Below, piece by piece: positions 1 to 11,720 of a stretch of DNA of 64,000 nt. Position 1 is the stretch's first letter. The number at the start of each line of letters is the position of its first letter. Below the pieces are notes generated by a model that saw only the letters and a program-made list of their open reading frames with translations, was not told the DNA's origin and did not search any database. This DNA is from Harmonia axyridis (taxonomy: Eukaryota; Arthropoda; Insecta; Coleoptera; Coccinellidae). The stretch covers positions 9,486,001 to 9,550,000 of the forward strand of contig NC_059508.1 in NCBI RefSeq assembly GCF_914767665.1, in the 5' to 3' direction. The position numbers and the translations under genes are program-made.

Positions 1-514
1 GTAGCAGTCAATGGTGATCGGTATAGAGCCATGATTACCAACTTTTTCATTCCTGAATTGAACAACCATGATGTCGAAGAGCAACATGTCACACAGCTCG
101 TGCCACAATCGATTTATTGTAAGACACGTTTGGTGACCACCTAATTTCACGTTTTGAATTTGTGAATTGGCCTCCAAGATCATGTGATTTAACACCGCTA
201 GACTACTTTCTGTGGGGCTATGTAAAGTCATTGGTCTATGCGGACAAGCCACCAATCCTTGACCATTTGGAAGACAACATTCGCCGTGTTATTGCCGATA
301 TACGGCCACAAATGTTGGAAAAAGTCATCAAAAATTGGACCTCCAGATTGCACTACATCCGAGCCAGCCGTGGCGATCGTATGCCAGAAATCATATTTAA
401 AATGTAATGCCACAAGATTATCTTGCGGATAAATGAAATTCATGTCAATCGAATAATCCATCGTTGTTTTATTGCTATTTAAAGTTCTATAACTCTAAAA
501 AAAACACCCACTAT
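1..514 (+). mobile_element. DUF4817-type Tc1/mariner-superfamily transposon, 3' part
   Basis: This is the 3' portion of a DNA transposon whose left part lies outside the window. The conceptual translation on the plus strand gives the transposase block VNGDRYRAMITNFFIP and then, after a frameshift and a small deletion, WPPRSCDLTPLDYFLWGY and a normal C-terminus ending IIFKM at 404. The deletion removes the QQD-ATCH motif that carries the second catalytic aspartate, so the copy is dead. The end at about 486-514 reads as a terminal inverted repeat (ctctaaaaaaaacaccc) matching both ends of the sister copy at 56.6-57.5 kb. The family assignment rests on the FSDE, QQD and DLTPLD motif set seen in the sister copy. 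Confidence 0.8.
162..407 (+). pseudogene. transposase C-terminal fragment (DUF4817-type)
   Basis: An 81-codon open stretch encodes the last third of the transposase. It holds the third catalytic acid in the motif CDLTPLDYFLWGY, followed by the helical tail ending at a TAA. Upstream coding sequence is out of frame and lacks the second catalytic motif, so no functional enzyme can be made. The first codon (GTG) is only where the open stretch begins, not a real start. It is very similar to the minus-strand copy at 56785-57000, differing by scattered substitutions. Confidence 0.75.
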
Positions 515-2466
515 AAATGATTTCATTATTCACTTATCGCACTATTATTTCGTCACAATGTAGATGTTTGATGCGAAGTCGGGAATAGTCTCAAGCTTCA
601 ACACTTTGATGAGTCAGGTGCCAAACACGATAAATCCAGATGAGATCGAATTTGGAATCATCAGGCTAGGTTCGAATCTCGAACGCTTCGTTTGAAAGGG
701 AACACCACCACGTTACATTCTCCATTCTCGTCATCTGTCAATATTTTCCCAGAGGAGAAGGTACAAAAAGAATGCGCAGTATTGCTGAAATAATTGAATT
801 ATCAGTAGGAGTTAGGATTATTACAATAGTTTCAACTTTCATCGAAATGGAGTACTTCACGAGTCTCTAGAAATTTTTACTAAATTGGAATGTTGCCCCT
901 TTTGTGATGATTATTTTCAAGGATTTCTTTTAAGAATATTTTTGAAATATATTGGTGCTTTGTAGGTATATCTTGTTATCGCAAAAAAACGGAAAGTTAT
1001 CAAGATTATAATTTTTTTTTATTCGGAAATTAAAAATTTTGAAAACCAACAAATAGATTGTAGTTTGAGGAAATTATGCCAAACACCATAAAAATCAAAG
1101 ATCAAATCAACAAAATCATAGAAAATACGAGATGCATGAATATTGGATAAAAGCTACCTCATATTTTCCTGAAAGCAGATCCAATCGAATCCGTGTTTAT
1201 TCAGACGAACTAATGACTCGAAAACAATTGTTGTGAGAAGAAAATTGAATCATTTACTCGTAATATACTGTGTCTTTTGTGTTTTTTATAATACCAGATC
1301 CAAGAATCTCGACTTCATATTCGCAAACCTTTCCTATCACAGAATAAATATTGACTTTCTTGACCCATTGTTGTTTTGAGAAGTTTCCAACTTCTTCAAT
1401 GTTGAAAAACTCCTCTGAGAGCTCGACACACTTAGAGGCATCACAGAGATCGAATAAAGTGCCAAGTAAACATTCGAATAGATTGACTTATCGCAACAAG
1501 CAAAACTCGAATTAAGTTTCCATTCAACTAGAAACCATACAATATTTTCAAGAATTTCAATACGAATTCCGATAAATATTACTACACAACACAGCACAGA
1601 CAATTCTTCGAAACGAATTACTCAGTTCAGTCCTTTAACAACTGCAGTATTGAAATGAATGGGTAAATGTATGCCGATAACGAAAGCAAAGATCACAGAT
1701 GGTAAAACAAGGGGCGACAAAGTGGTAGGGTTGTCTTGGTAGGGTTGAGGAGGCGTAATTACCCCAAGTAAACGCTACGCTATACTATTTAGAAAAGAGT
1801 CAAAAAAACCATAACTGGAATGCCTATCGCTAAGCACTTTTAATCTGAGTGAAAGTCCATTCCGTTCCAAAATTTTTCCACAGCGGATGGAAATGAGCGA
1901 TATTCAGCCTAACCATGCAAACCGATTTTTCCAATCGCACTCTACAAATATTTTCGGAACGGCTGTATTCCCCGTGGGGAGGCGGAATGAATTCGAAATA
2001 AGCTAGTACCAATCAGAGCACAATGCGATAATATTATTTGTTCCCCAGGGATATTAGAGCTGGCTCATATGCAAATAGCGATATTCCAGAAATCAGGCGT
2101 TTGTTTCTGATCCTACAAATAACTGGCAGTGTCGCTGGTAGTTGGTAGTAATCCAATCGATAGTCTGGTACAATTCCGTGAATATAACCTAACCTTGGAA
2201 TAAGATTATGTGCTTCGCTCTATGCTGATGAGTTATTCCAGAAGATATGTTAGTGGAGTTCTCATTTAACACAACGAGGTTGATTTCGTTTGTTATTTTA
2301 CATCAACTTCCAACTTGAGATAATGTATTATGATTGTAAACAGTATACAGTGCCTTATATTTGCTTTGGATTCTGTTAGTATCGTGACGAATTTCGTTTT
2401 GTTGCTTAACTTACAGTTTCTCATTAGAATAAGTTTTTTCTGAGTCTACGAACGCTATACTACAAA
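515..2466. other. AT-rich non-coding stretch, nothing recognised
   Basis: No coding region longer than about 90 codons and no recognised repeat family was found. Short open stretches such as 1337-1603 (minus) and 1830-2012 (minus) have no domain signature I can identify. A B-box-like sequence (ggttcgaatctc) occurs near 671, but I could not match it with a convincing A box or cloverleaf. Confidence 0.4.
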
Positions 2467-3728
2467 GGCGTACAACTTTGCTTACGCCGTTTTTTTTTCC
2501 GAAATTCGAGACTTTATTGTAAAAAACTGGTTGAACACTTATGATTCAAATATCGTCCATCGCTGGCAACTACTTTCTTCCATCTTTCGGGCAGAGTACG
2601 AATCCCGCGTTGAAAAAACTGGTCATCTTTGAAGCGAACCTCGGATCCATGAATCGATCTAAATTTTTACTTCTTCATAAGACCGGAAGTGCTGGTCAGC
2701 CAGGCTGCGTACCATTGATTGAAACAAGTTATAGTTGGAGGAGAATACGGCAGGTTCCATTTCAATGTTTCCAAGTATGTCTTGATCACTTTCGCAATAT
2801 GGGGTCGAGCATTGTCATGATGTAAACTCACTTTATCATGTCTCTCGTTGTATAGCGGCCGTTTGTCATTCAATGCTAGGCTTAAACACATTAATTGTGT
2901 TCGATAATGATCGCCTGTGATTGTCTCAGTCGGTTTTAACAACTCATATCACACTACGCCGAGCTGGTTACACCAAATACTGAGCATGACCTTGGAACCG
3001 TGAATATTCGTTTTGGCCGTCGACGTGAAAGCATAGCCGGGATATCCCTTTGATTTTCTGCGGGATCATCATGATGAACCCATTTTTTGTCTACAGTCAC
3101 AATGAGATGCAGAAGTTCCTTCCGTCTTTGTCTTGCAAGCAGTTGTTCACAAGCAAACAAACGCCGTTCAACATCTCTCGGCTTCAACTCGTACCACACC
3201 CAAATTCCTTGTTTCTAAATCATTCCTATGACTTTCAGGCGTTTTGAAATGGCTTGTTGCGTTGACTTCCAATGGTCCTGCCAATTCCTGTTGCGTTTGA
3301 CACGAGTCTTGATCAAGTTATGCCTCCAATTCTGCATCTTCGAGAACCTTCTCTCTTTCACCGCCATGCTGATCTTCGACATCAAAATCAACCTTCTCGA
3401 AGCGTTGAAACCACTCTCGGCACGTTCTCTCACTAAAAGCGACATCACCATAGGCCTTTGAAAGCATTTGATGAGCTTCAGCCGCAGATTTCTTCATATT
3501 AAAGCAAAAAATCAAAACCTCCCGCAAATGACGATAATTTAGCTCGTAAGCTGACATGTTTAATCGAGAATAACTTCATGATGCAGACACAAATCGACTA
3601 ATATTTCGATGGCGTTATTTTCACAAATATCCAAGCTTATTGTATGACATCCACGATCTATTTATTTCGACTATCACTTACCGCTACAGCCAACTATTGC
3701 AAAACGTTGGAAGCAAGATTGTACACCT
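2467..3728 (-). mobile_element. mariner element, near full length, degraded
   Basis: A mariner of about 1.26 kb lies on the minus strand. Both ends carry the family terminal repeat: 2467-2494 reads aggcgtacaactttgctt..., and the 3700-3728 end is the reverse complement with substitutions. The transposase is broken over several frames. The N-terminal helix-turn-helix part lies at 3318-3557 (LREVLIFCFNMKKSAAEAH, then CREWFQRF). The middle part with KPRDVERRLFACEQLL is at 2954-3199. The C-terminal part with HHDNARPHIAKV (second catalytic Asp) is at 2667-2942. The PYSPD block expected at the third catalytic Asp reads PYSPPT, and later residues are frameshifted. At least three frameshifts make it a fossil. 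The same family recurs at 26.7, 29.5, 31.4 and 50.7 kb. Confidence 0.88.
3318..3557 (-). pseudogene. mariner transposase, N-terminal DNA-binding part
   Basis: A 79-codon stretch starts with MSAYELNYRHLREVLIFCFN, the expected N-terminus of this mariner family. It contains the region that recognises terminal repeats (SAAEAHQMLSKAYGD and ERTCREWFQRF). The ATG at 3557 is likely the original start because it sits about 170 bp inside the terminal repeat, as in other mariners. The frame breaks after DAELEA, where the family continues with the linker, so only the DNA-binding half is readable here. Confidence 0.75.
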
Positions 3729-4604
3729 CATATTATTTTGTTACAAACTGCAGGCGTGACTTACCTAATTGCAGCTGCACATAGGCCACTGATTATTAGA
3801 GATCAGATAATGTTGTAAATAACAATGGCATTTTTTTTCGAGTCAGTCAGTTATTCAATTAAAAATCTCTTAATTATATGAGTTAAATCTATTGATTATG
3901 TATTCCTGGTAAATAAACAATTCGAAAAATATGTGAAGTAATCACACAAGAATTCTGTAGCAATTTGGCTTTAATTTAGTTATACAACAATTAACAGATT
4001 ATCGTATAGAGTTTTCATTTGTGTGTTTGTATTTCAATTTTTTATGAGTTGTAATACTTGTAAGTGTAACTTTTTTAATACTGCTTTTATTGACTTGTTC
4101 TATATCATGTGCGAATAAACTATTTTATTGTATTGATTGAACATTCAGTAAGTAATTTTCAAACTAATTATAAAGGTTCTGCAATTATCTCCTCTCTCGC
4201 CGTATATAAGAAACCTTTTCGCATTTTGCTGCACTACGGAAGGAACGGATATTCTTTCCGGTGACGAAACACCGGGAGATAATGTAGGAAAGATATCGTC
4301 CCTACGACGCAGAAAGGAGTCTTGCAAAAAAATCGTGGAGAATCCCTTGCCATCTTATCCAATTCACCCTTAATCACATTAGCGAACAAGATGTTCTTGA
4401 ATGATTAAATTTTACCTGCAGAATAATTTTTGCTCGAATGAAAAAAAAAAGAGAACGCCCAGTGGTGGTGGCTAAACTACGAGTCACTCGAAAAAATTGA
4501 ATTAATGCGGTTCGAATTTCTTTTCCTTTTAACCCGGGTCTAGCTGACAAATCCAACTTTTCAGATTAAACGACTACTTCTATCTAAGAAATGGAATTTC
4601 ACGT
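3729..4604. other. non-coding stretch, nothing recognised
   Basis: AT-rich sequence without an identifiable gene or repeat family. The 60-codon minus-strand stretches at 4145-4327 and 4374-4556 have no recognisable motif and no conserved counterpart in the window. Confidence 0.4.
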
Positions 4605-4894
4605 GATGCAACCACAGAAATGAATTTTGACACAACTCTCCTTTCAAGGATTGTGATCATTAGTGCAAAGTTTCATCACAATCGGATGAGTACTTGCGGA
4701 GATTCAGGCCATTTTGTTTCAAAATCGAGTAATATTTTTCTATGGTTTTGATGCAACCACAGAAATGAAATTTGACACAACTGTCTGTTCAGGGACTGTG
4801 ATCAATACTACAAAGTTTCATCACAATCGGATGAGTACTTGCGGAGATTTAGGTCATTTTGTGTCAAAATCGAGTAATTTTTTTCTGTGGTTGT
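4605..4894. repeat. 145-bp tandem duplication (2 units)
   Basis: Two head-to-tail units at 4605-4749 and 4750-4894 both begin gatgcaaccacagaaatg. Both contain the phrase agtttcatcacaatcgg and end in a T-rich tract followed by ctatggtttt or ctgtggttgt. A third unit begins at 4895 (gatgctgctcaaaatc) but diverges at once. The units differ by roughly ten substitutions, so the duplication is not very recent. No coding function is evident; the 60-codon frame at 4714-4896 only reflects the repeat. Confidence 0.85.
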
Positions 4895-6172
4895 GATGCT
4901 GCTCAAAATCGTAAGCAACGAGAGCAACTATTTCGATTTTATTTATGCCGAAGTATATTGCGCGAAAAAACCAAATGGGACTGAGCTTTTTGGGATAATG
5001 AAGTGCATTTAAAACTTGAAGATAAAAAGAATTTCATTTAATTTTCTATATATCATCAATATACATTGATATCTTAAAAAAATTCGAATGAAAAAAGTGG
5101 TTATTCCATCCTGTACATAAAACAGAATATAACTTGTATTGGCGTTATAGCAATAAATGTGTTTAAAGCCCGAAAAAAAACATGTGAATAGCAATGATTA
5201 CAATGAATCAATAGATCAATTCATCAAAAAAACCCTTTAAATATTGATACCAAATATCGGTTTTGTGAAAGTGCTAATAATCTAAGTTTTGATGTGTTTT
5301 TATAGTTATAGTATTGTAGTTAATTTTTATATCTGTAGAAAATTTTGAGTTTTGATTTGGGATGTCTTTTTCTTATTTATGAAATACTTATTTATTTGTA
5401 CCCTCTAATTGGAAACTCTCCTGTTGGGTATAATAAATATTTATTATTATTATTATTTTGTTGATGTTTCTCTTCTGTTTCTGCATCCATTAACAGAATC
5501 ATTGTTTCTTCGATCAAAGTTTTAATGTGATGCCTAAATCGTTGAAAAACAGATATGCGCATCACGATATTGAATTTCTGTCAATCTCATTATCAAGCAT
5601 ACCTTATTTACCTTAAATCTTCAGTTTTTTCAGAAAATATTCATGGGGAAAATAATGTTGAATGAAAATATGAATGAAGTACGTAAAACCGTCTGAAATC
5701 TCATTTTGGTTTCCTCCTAGTTCTGATGTACCGAAGAGCGTAAAAATGATTCGAATCTCGCATAGGAATATTTTCTATGACATTTTCTGATTTCCAAGAA
5801 ATTTTGGATGTGTTGAAAAGTGCAATAATGATTCACTCGGTTGTTGGGGGATTCCATCCATGAAAATTTCTACGAGAGTATACTTTCTTATTATATTGGA
5901 TTTTCTAGAAACCCTTCCAGGATCTCCATAGTGATCTCAACTCGGTATCTTCTATTGGGATCCTGATGAAACAGCCTGGAGCTCATTCTCATATAGCGAC
6001 ACGCCTCTGGTCATGAGGAAATAGAGATTTCTGTCATCTATGAGGAGCAGATAATTGGATCTTATTGAAGACAATCGAATTAATAACGAAAGTCATTTTG
6101 CAATCCTCACTGCTAGTCGAAAGTTCGCTCCTCTCTTCTTATCTTTTGAACGGTTGAACCTGGGAAATGATA
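4895..6172. other. non-coding stretch with a possible LINE 3' tail
   Basis: Mostly unrecognised AT-rich DNA. At about 5398-5458 the sequence runs gtaccctctaattgg..., tgttgggtataataaat and then a (TTA)n tract. That resembles the 3' end and microsatellite tail of an arthropod non-LTR retrotransposon on the plus strand. No reverse-transcriptase sequence is visible next to it, so this would be a severely 5'-truncated copy. Confidence 0.3.
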
Positions 6173-7567
6173 TACTAACTGACAAAAACACTGCAACACC
6201 CAGAAGGAGGTGTTTAAATTTAAATTTTTTTTTTATTAAAATATGGATAATATGGCAAAGAGTAAATGATTGAATTTGGAGAAAAAAATCGTGAAGGTTC
6301 TTTCATGAAAACAATTTTTGTAACTATTGAAGTCGCTCTTTGCAAGTTTTTTAAATTTTACAACAAACCAGCTGTTTGAGGAGATCCATGTCAATGTTTA
6401 GTTGTTGTTAAAAAGCCTAGAGCACGTGAACGCCAAATTTATAGCAAGCTAAGTGAATTCGAAAGAGGTTGAATTATTGGTCTACGGGAGGCGGGGTTGT
6501 CATTTCGAGAAATCGCTAACTGTACGAACAGAAATTCAACTACTGTTATGAGATGTTGTCGAGCGTGGTTTGATAATGCCTAAAATCGAAGAAGTGTAGG
6601 CACCAGACGACGAAGGGGCACAAATGAAGTTCAAGATCAACGTCTAAGACTTATGGCCATTAGAAACCGATTTTCGACAATTCGATCTTTGGCTGATGAG
6701 TGGTTAGGAGAACAAAGCAATCCAGCAACTGTTTATCGCCGGATAAGGTTTGTTGTACTGCAGCATTACCGAACTCATCTTGTGTTACCTCTGACGGTGG
6801 AGCATCGCTGGCAATGATCACATTGGTGCAAAGAACGTCAACATTGGAATGTGAAATGGCACCAGGTCGTCTTTTCTGATGAATCTCGATTCTCTTTGGG
6901 TGCACATGATAGCCGAAGGAGGGTAAGACAACGTCGGGGAGAAAGACGTAAACCTCAGTTTGATGTTGAGCATCATGTACACCGGACAGTAGGCGTTATG
7001 GTGTGGGGAGCTATTGCACATGTATGTAGGTCATATTTAGTCTTTATTCGAGGTAACATGACAGCGCTGCGTTACCTTCGAAAAATAGTGGAGCCATATG
7101 TTCTCTCTTACCTTAACCGGCTCGAGAATCCAATATTCCAGCAAGATAATGTCTGACCTCATGTTGCCAGAGTTAGTTTAAACTTTTTCGAAGCGACCCA
7201 TGTGAATCTTTTGCTATTGCTGCCCAGATTCCTCGATCTTTCTCCCATAGAACATGTTTGGGACATCATGGGTATAAGGCTTGAAAATTTACCCCAGCCC
7301 CCACGGACTTTGGCGGCTGTGAGACATGAAATACAGGTAGCTTGGGATAGTATCCCTCAAGAAGAAATGGAACAGCCTATTGCATCAATGCCGAGCCATG
7401 TTGGGCAGTGGACAAACACATTATTATCAAATTTATTAAAAAAATTTTTTGAACCCTTCGCTTTTTCTCTAAATTTACTCCTTGCTATACTATCTACGTT
7501 TTACCAATGAAAAAAAATTAAAATTAAAAAGTTCCTTCTGGGTGTTGCAGTTTCTTTGTCAGTTAGT
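6173..7567 (+). mobile_element. Tc1-like transposon (DD34E), full length, degraded
   Basis: The element is bounded by inverted repeats. The left end reads tactaactgacaaa-acactgc from 6173 after a TA; the right end is gcagtttctttgtcagttagt up to 7567. The family target dinucleotide is TA, and it has mutated on the right here. The interior encodes one Tc1-type transposase on the plus strand. Two more copies of this family lie at 35.7-37.0 kb (plus) and 45.2-46.6 kb (minus). The latter has intact TA duplications, which is what fixes the element ends. Confidence 0.9.
6415..7440 (+). pseudogene. Tc1-like DD34E transposase pseudogene
   Basis: The reading frame can be followed from an N-terminal helix-turn-helix region (FREIAN, SLADEWLGEQ) through the catalytic core. 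All three catalytic positions remain visible: FSDESRF near 6872, FQQDN near 7136 and SPIEHVWD near 7250. From the second Asp to the Glu there are 34 intervening codons in one frame, the classical Tc1 spacing. The frame is interrupted by stop codons (after FERG, after FDNA, after HRWQ, after FQQDNV) and a small indel in the linker. It is therefore inactive. The nearest relatives are transposases of the FSDESRFSLGAHD type common in insects. Confidence 0.88.
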
Positions 7568-8625
7568 GGAAATAAGTGAAATAAGTATTTTAAATGACTA
7601 AATTAGATTGAATGGTTTGACAAAAGATATCCACTGAGTGTTCTGATCCAATGGCTCCATATTGGATGAATTTCAGGATAAACCTTTCAAGTTGAGTAAA
7701 TGAGCGCATTCAACTCTTGAGAGTGTGAAGGCAATTAAGAATTACGCCTAATATCGTAATCGTAATGAAAATTCATCTCCATTCGGGAAATGTCAAATTG
7801 AACGTAAATTGGCAGCAGTAAGTAGCTATCAAGTGGGGTAATTGGAAATCGAAATTAATTAGCATACATTGGGTCCTGTTCATTATTCCAGCTGCAATCC
7901 GAAATACCATATTTAGCCACCATTCGATTCCCCAATTTCCATGTACAGTATGTGTATTGTTCCTTTCGAGTCGAAATTGAACAGATGCTGATTGTGGGGA
8001 CATATAACGAGCTGTCATTGTGGCATCTCCTTATGCTGATTAGATTAGAGATTTATGCGAAGCTGCTTTCTTCGATTGATAATACAGGGTGTCTCATTTG
8101 AAAGTGCCCACCCTCAATAACTCAACAACGAATCAGAAGTTGTGAAAACACTCAGACAGGTCGATTTTTGATGACAGGGTGATATAATCTGGGATACAAA
8201 GTTTGTTTCTACTAGCAAACCCTCTGGAGAGGGTTGCAACCCCATCAGGAATTTGAATAGGGAAAATGAGTAGTTTTGTAGCACAAACGTATGCATGGAT
8301 TCAAAGTTGTATGAACCTGCAGTTTGTGTTCTACAAAGTGAATATTCACAAAGTTATAGGGTGTTTCTTATGGAATTATGACACCGATAAAACTAAATGA
8401 AACCGAGATGTTCGAATTGATCGTATAATTTCAATTGAAAGGAAACTATTTTTAACAAACAGTATCTATAAGTGAGAATTTACCACAAATTCTCAAATTT
8501 CTCACCTTTTGATTGCATGCAGCTATAAAACCGTGAGTATCTTTTGTTCGAAGACGAAGCTAAAGCAATAAAGTGCTTAAGAAGTGTTAAATGCCTTTTA
8601 TCTTTCCATGCTTATCAGTATCTGT
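7568..8625. other. non-coding stretch with one CAGGGTG transposon end
   Basis: No gene recognised. At 8084-8092 a TA followed by cagggtgtctcatttg resembles one terminus of a CAGGGTG-type DNA transposon like that at 12810. No matching opposite terminus was found nearby, so this would be an orphan end. Confidence 0.35.
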
Positions 8626-8962
8626 ACTGCCAGGTGTAGGCAATACGCAAAGATATTATTGCTTTCAGAAAATTTCGTTTGAGTATTCTGTATTGCTGAA
8701 TTATTAGAGGTGCGTTTTATCAGTTCTCAATAAAAATTACAAAATGGTTAACACGTTGGGGGAGAGGAAGGAAATGTTAAAATTTATTTTCAGAACAATG
8801 ACTTTTGAAATTTTCAACATTTCCTTCCTCTCCCCCAATGTGTGTACCATTTTGTAATTTTTATTAAGAACTGATAAAACGCACCTCTAATATTTCTGCA
8901 ATACAGAATACGAAATTTTCTGAAAGCAACAATCTCTTTGCGTATTGCCTACACTTGGCAGT
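8626..8962. repeat. long foldback palindrome (MITE-like)
   Basis: Two arms of about 155 bp, 8626-8786 and 8807-8962, are reverse complements of one another with a loop of only about 20 bp. The outer ends read actgccaggtgtaggcaata and its complement (…tgcctacacttggcagt). The inner ends are the complementary pair tgggggagaggaagg and ccttcctctcccccaa. Only a few substitutions and one or two indels separate the arms. A transcript would fold into a single long hairpin. There is no coding potential, and no obvious target duplication at the edges. Confidence 0.85.
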
Positions 8963-10127
8963 GTCTCGATTGCCCTTAATGAAACATCTCGAATACGTTG
9001 ACTTGCTTATCTACAAGTGTTAAGAGGATGTTTTTTTACAGATATAGGCGGAAAACGTCTTCTATTGACGTTGTAGCTTGTGTTTTTTCACTTCGGTGTT
9101 TTTGAAAAATAGTAGCATTGGCAGAATACAGTGTCAGTAAAGGTTATTCCACATTTTGGCTAAAAAATTGGCCACTTGGATTTATGATCGTTCAGAACAA
9201 GCTGATCTTGAACAAAACTATTGTCCGTCCCAACGTAACTAAGGTATAACGTTCTCGGAACTCAAGTTTATGAAGATGTCATATTTTTCATATGTCAAAT
9301 ACTAGAAAGAATGATAGGAAACGACATGTAACGTGAATTCTCCATGGAGCTGTACGTTCCCCAAAAGATATATGATGACATGCGCTCATTCAAGAAAATT
9401 AATTTCTCGTTCCCGCAAATTGCAGTGAACAGATGAAAACGAAAATGTTCACGACTTTCATGTCAACTTCAAACAGTTCCCGGTGATCTCCTACGTGCGT
9501 GAACCTTTCATTTCCTCGAGGAGAATCCTGGACGAGCAGATCGACGAAAAACTTTCGACTAATGGAAGTAATTTATAATAGAATGGCTCAGATATGTCAA
9601 GAATATCCAATGAATCGACAGCTCCCGCCAATAACGAAGTAAAGTTGACTGAATGATTGTCAAAGAAACCTTTTTCGATTCAATATTATACCTCTGAGGT
9701 ACGTGTACGTCATTTGAGCTCGCCGTCAATTTTAGAATTCCATCTGTGGCCGCTTTATGTCCTATTGGCTTTTATAGGCTGCTGCACTTGCGGCTTTTCA
9801 GAATACGTTTGTCATGCGGTGGGATAGGGCGAATCATGAAAAACATAGTGGAACTTTCTGATCGATGGCATGCTACACTGAATTCCAACAGAACAAAAAT
9901 TTAGGAGCGCATTCATGAGCCAATAACAATAAAAATTTCGAACATCCATATTAACGGAATCCCTAGTAGGATTTCACTCAAACTGCTGAAATCGATTCGA
10001 GATCAGAATCAGTCCCGGCACAAAATTCAAAAATTAGAGACATTGTGAGAAAGAGTAGGGTTTGAGAGGTATTTCTGTCCTCTGTTGTATTCTATACAAC
10101 AGAAATGTAGAGAGGGGTTTCATTGCA
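8963..10127. other. non-coding stretch, nothing recognised
   Basis: No open reading frame with recognisable domains, no RNA gene and no repeat shared with other parts of the window. Confidence 0.4.
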
Positions 10128-10235
10128 CCATCGAAGTTTACAGCTTGCTCTCCAATTCCAGAATTCTAAATTCCAGTGTCTGAAATGCTTCAAGGAGGTT
10201 ACTTCCTTACTCCTAAAAGTCTCTTATCCAAAGAA
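10128..10235 (-). mobile_element. LINE 3' fragment (I/Jockey-like family)
   Basis: About 100 bp resemble the LINE 3' region at 11290-11395 (acagctcgccttccagttcc and aggaggttacttcctcac are recognisable counterparts). On the minus strand this is the end of ORF2 and the start of the 3' untranslated region. It lies 200 bp left of a solo LTR and may be part of a larger broken copy. Confidence 0.45.
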
Positions 10236-10437
10236 TTCTTTGGATTTTCTTTTCCAGGCAATCTGGAGAATCATGGACGAAATACCTTGTCCAAAGTCGA
10301 ATACGACCTACCAGACTAAACCTAACTTACTGTTCTGGCATATCTTTGCTGATTAACTTTCTGACTCTTATTGTTTGTAATTCTGTAACGATTTGCATCT
10401 AATAGCAGCTTTATTACTTGTATTTTTTGGATATATA

Positions 10438-11043
10438 TGTAGGATCCAGTTTATTGTTCCCTGTAAATAATTGAGATGGTCAACCGGATGCTTGGAGACC
10501 TATTAGTCTCTTCAAGTGCCAAGGGCATGACAAATTCAATGAATTTACAGGGAAAGAATTGTTATTGTACATAATGTATGTGTAATTCTACTGGGTGTCG
10601 AAGAATGTGTCATGTCGGTTGTAAAACTTAAGAGATTTACTGGGGTTGGGAAAGTTCTAGAACAAGATGGTTGTACCAGATGTGTTACATCTTTTTCTCA
10701 GGTTCTAGTCCTTCTAGAATATTCGATTTCCAGGAATCCGCGAAGATCTTTGGGGGCGGTACGGCAAAAGCCCTTATTGGACTAGGGGATGGTATCTTCC
10801 CCTAAGCGTGTGGTCAAACCGAGAGAAGGGAGGTCTATATTCGAGAGAGGGTAGTTCCAATCGGCAGAGAGCACAGTTCAAATTAAACCAAAGACGGGTA
10901 CAGACGGTACAGTTCAACTTAAGTCGAAGACTAAATAATTGAAAAGAGTTCAATTATTACAAATCCAACAAAGTCACGGAGAAAAAGACGAAAGGCCAGG
11001 TAATCGAATCATACCTCTAGACGATCGATTAACCAAGCCTACA
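10438..11043. mobile_element. solo LTR, family A (copy 1, 606 bp)
   Basis: The sequence begins TGTAGGATCCAG and ends AAGCCTACA, the TG...CA form of a retroviral-type long terminal repeat. It is flanked by the 4-bp direct repeat tata (10434-10437 and 11044-11047). A 906-bp homologue with the same ends and the same tata flanks lies at 20933-21838, and a partial one in inverse orientation at 13881-14190. Targeting of TATA with a 4-bp duplication fits several insect Ty3/gypsy lineages. No internal gag-pol is attached, so this is a solo LTR left by recombination. It lacks about 300 bp of the repetitive middle seen in copy 2. Confidence 0.65.
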
Positions 11044-11189
11044 TATATGGCTTTTGGCCCATCCATGTGTTAGTTGAGGTCTTGCAATGGTCTGGATCTT
11101 TCTCAGTTTTGTATATTGGTTCATTTGACTCTTTCTTCCTACAAGTTGGTGAAGTGTGCTCATTGCTGAGAATGTATATTAGCTAGTGT

Positions 11190-11720
11190 TACACCTAAAT
11201 TAGATTTAGATTAGATTTAATTAAGGAGGTTAAGTTTCAATGCGACCTAATGGTCCATTGTGCCCCCCATCAGAGCTATTCTCTCCGTAACGTGATCTAC
11301 AGCTCGCCTTCCAGTTCCAGAGTTCTGATGAACTCCGATATCTGGGATGGCTTCAATGAGGCAAATTCCTCACTTGTATAAGTTTCGTGTCCAAGGCAGG
11401 TTCTGCGTTGGCTAGCGATGGCGAGGCATCAGGTGATCCGGAGTTTCTTCTTCCTCCTCAGAATCTGCACTCGTCATTTTCGGTTAGACCCATTCCCATG
11501 AGGTGTTTCCTAAGGCGGCAACACCCTGTGAGGAATCCAGTGAGGAGGTGTAGCATATTCTTACTAAGATCCAGCTACCTCTTGGTACACCTAGATACTT
11601 GGCCTTATTTTCCCATTTTATCTCTTCTACATCTAACTTCAGATTTGTTTGAGCTCTAGTCTCCTTTTCTGTAGGAAAATAGCCTCGCTTTTTTGCACGT
11701 TGTTTAGTGGATTCCATTAC
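11190..11720 (-). mobile_element. LINE 3' end, ORF2 C-terminus and 3' UTR
   Basis: On the minus strand this reads as the C-terminal end of a non-LTR retrotransposon ORF2. LTGFLTGCCRLRKHLMGMG is followed by the cysteine-rich ECRFCG motif, a frameshifted stretch, and CPSLANAEPALDTKL-like residues. The tail at 11190-11222 is a run of TTAGAT-type repeats (reverse complement ATCTAA), the expected 3' microsatellite tail. The same 3' end recurs at 42.3 kb, 59.1 kb and 60.4 kb. The copy is truncated at its 5' side near 11720. Confidence 0.7.

Noticed and set aside
660..690. tRNA gene at the B-box-like ggttcgaatctc
   Set aside because: No A box at the right distance and no cloverleaf could be drawn.
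2220..2260. Another hammerhead around gctgatgagttattcc
   Set aside because: There is no CGAAA after a pairing stem II and no matching stem I or III.
4605..4894. CRISPR-like or LTR-like repeats
   Set aside because: Only two directly adjacent 145-bp units without spacers. A simple tandem duplication explains them.
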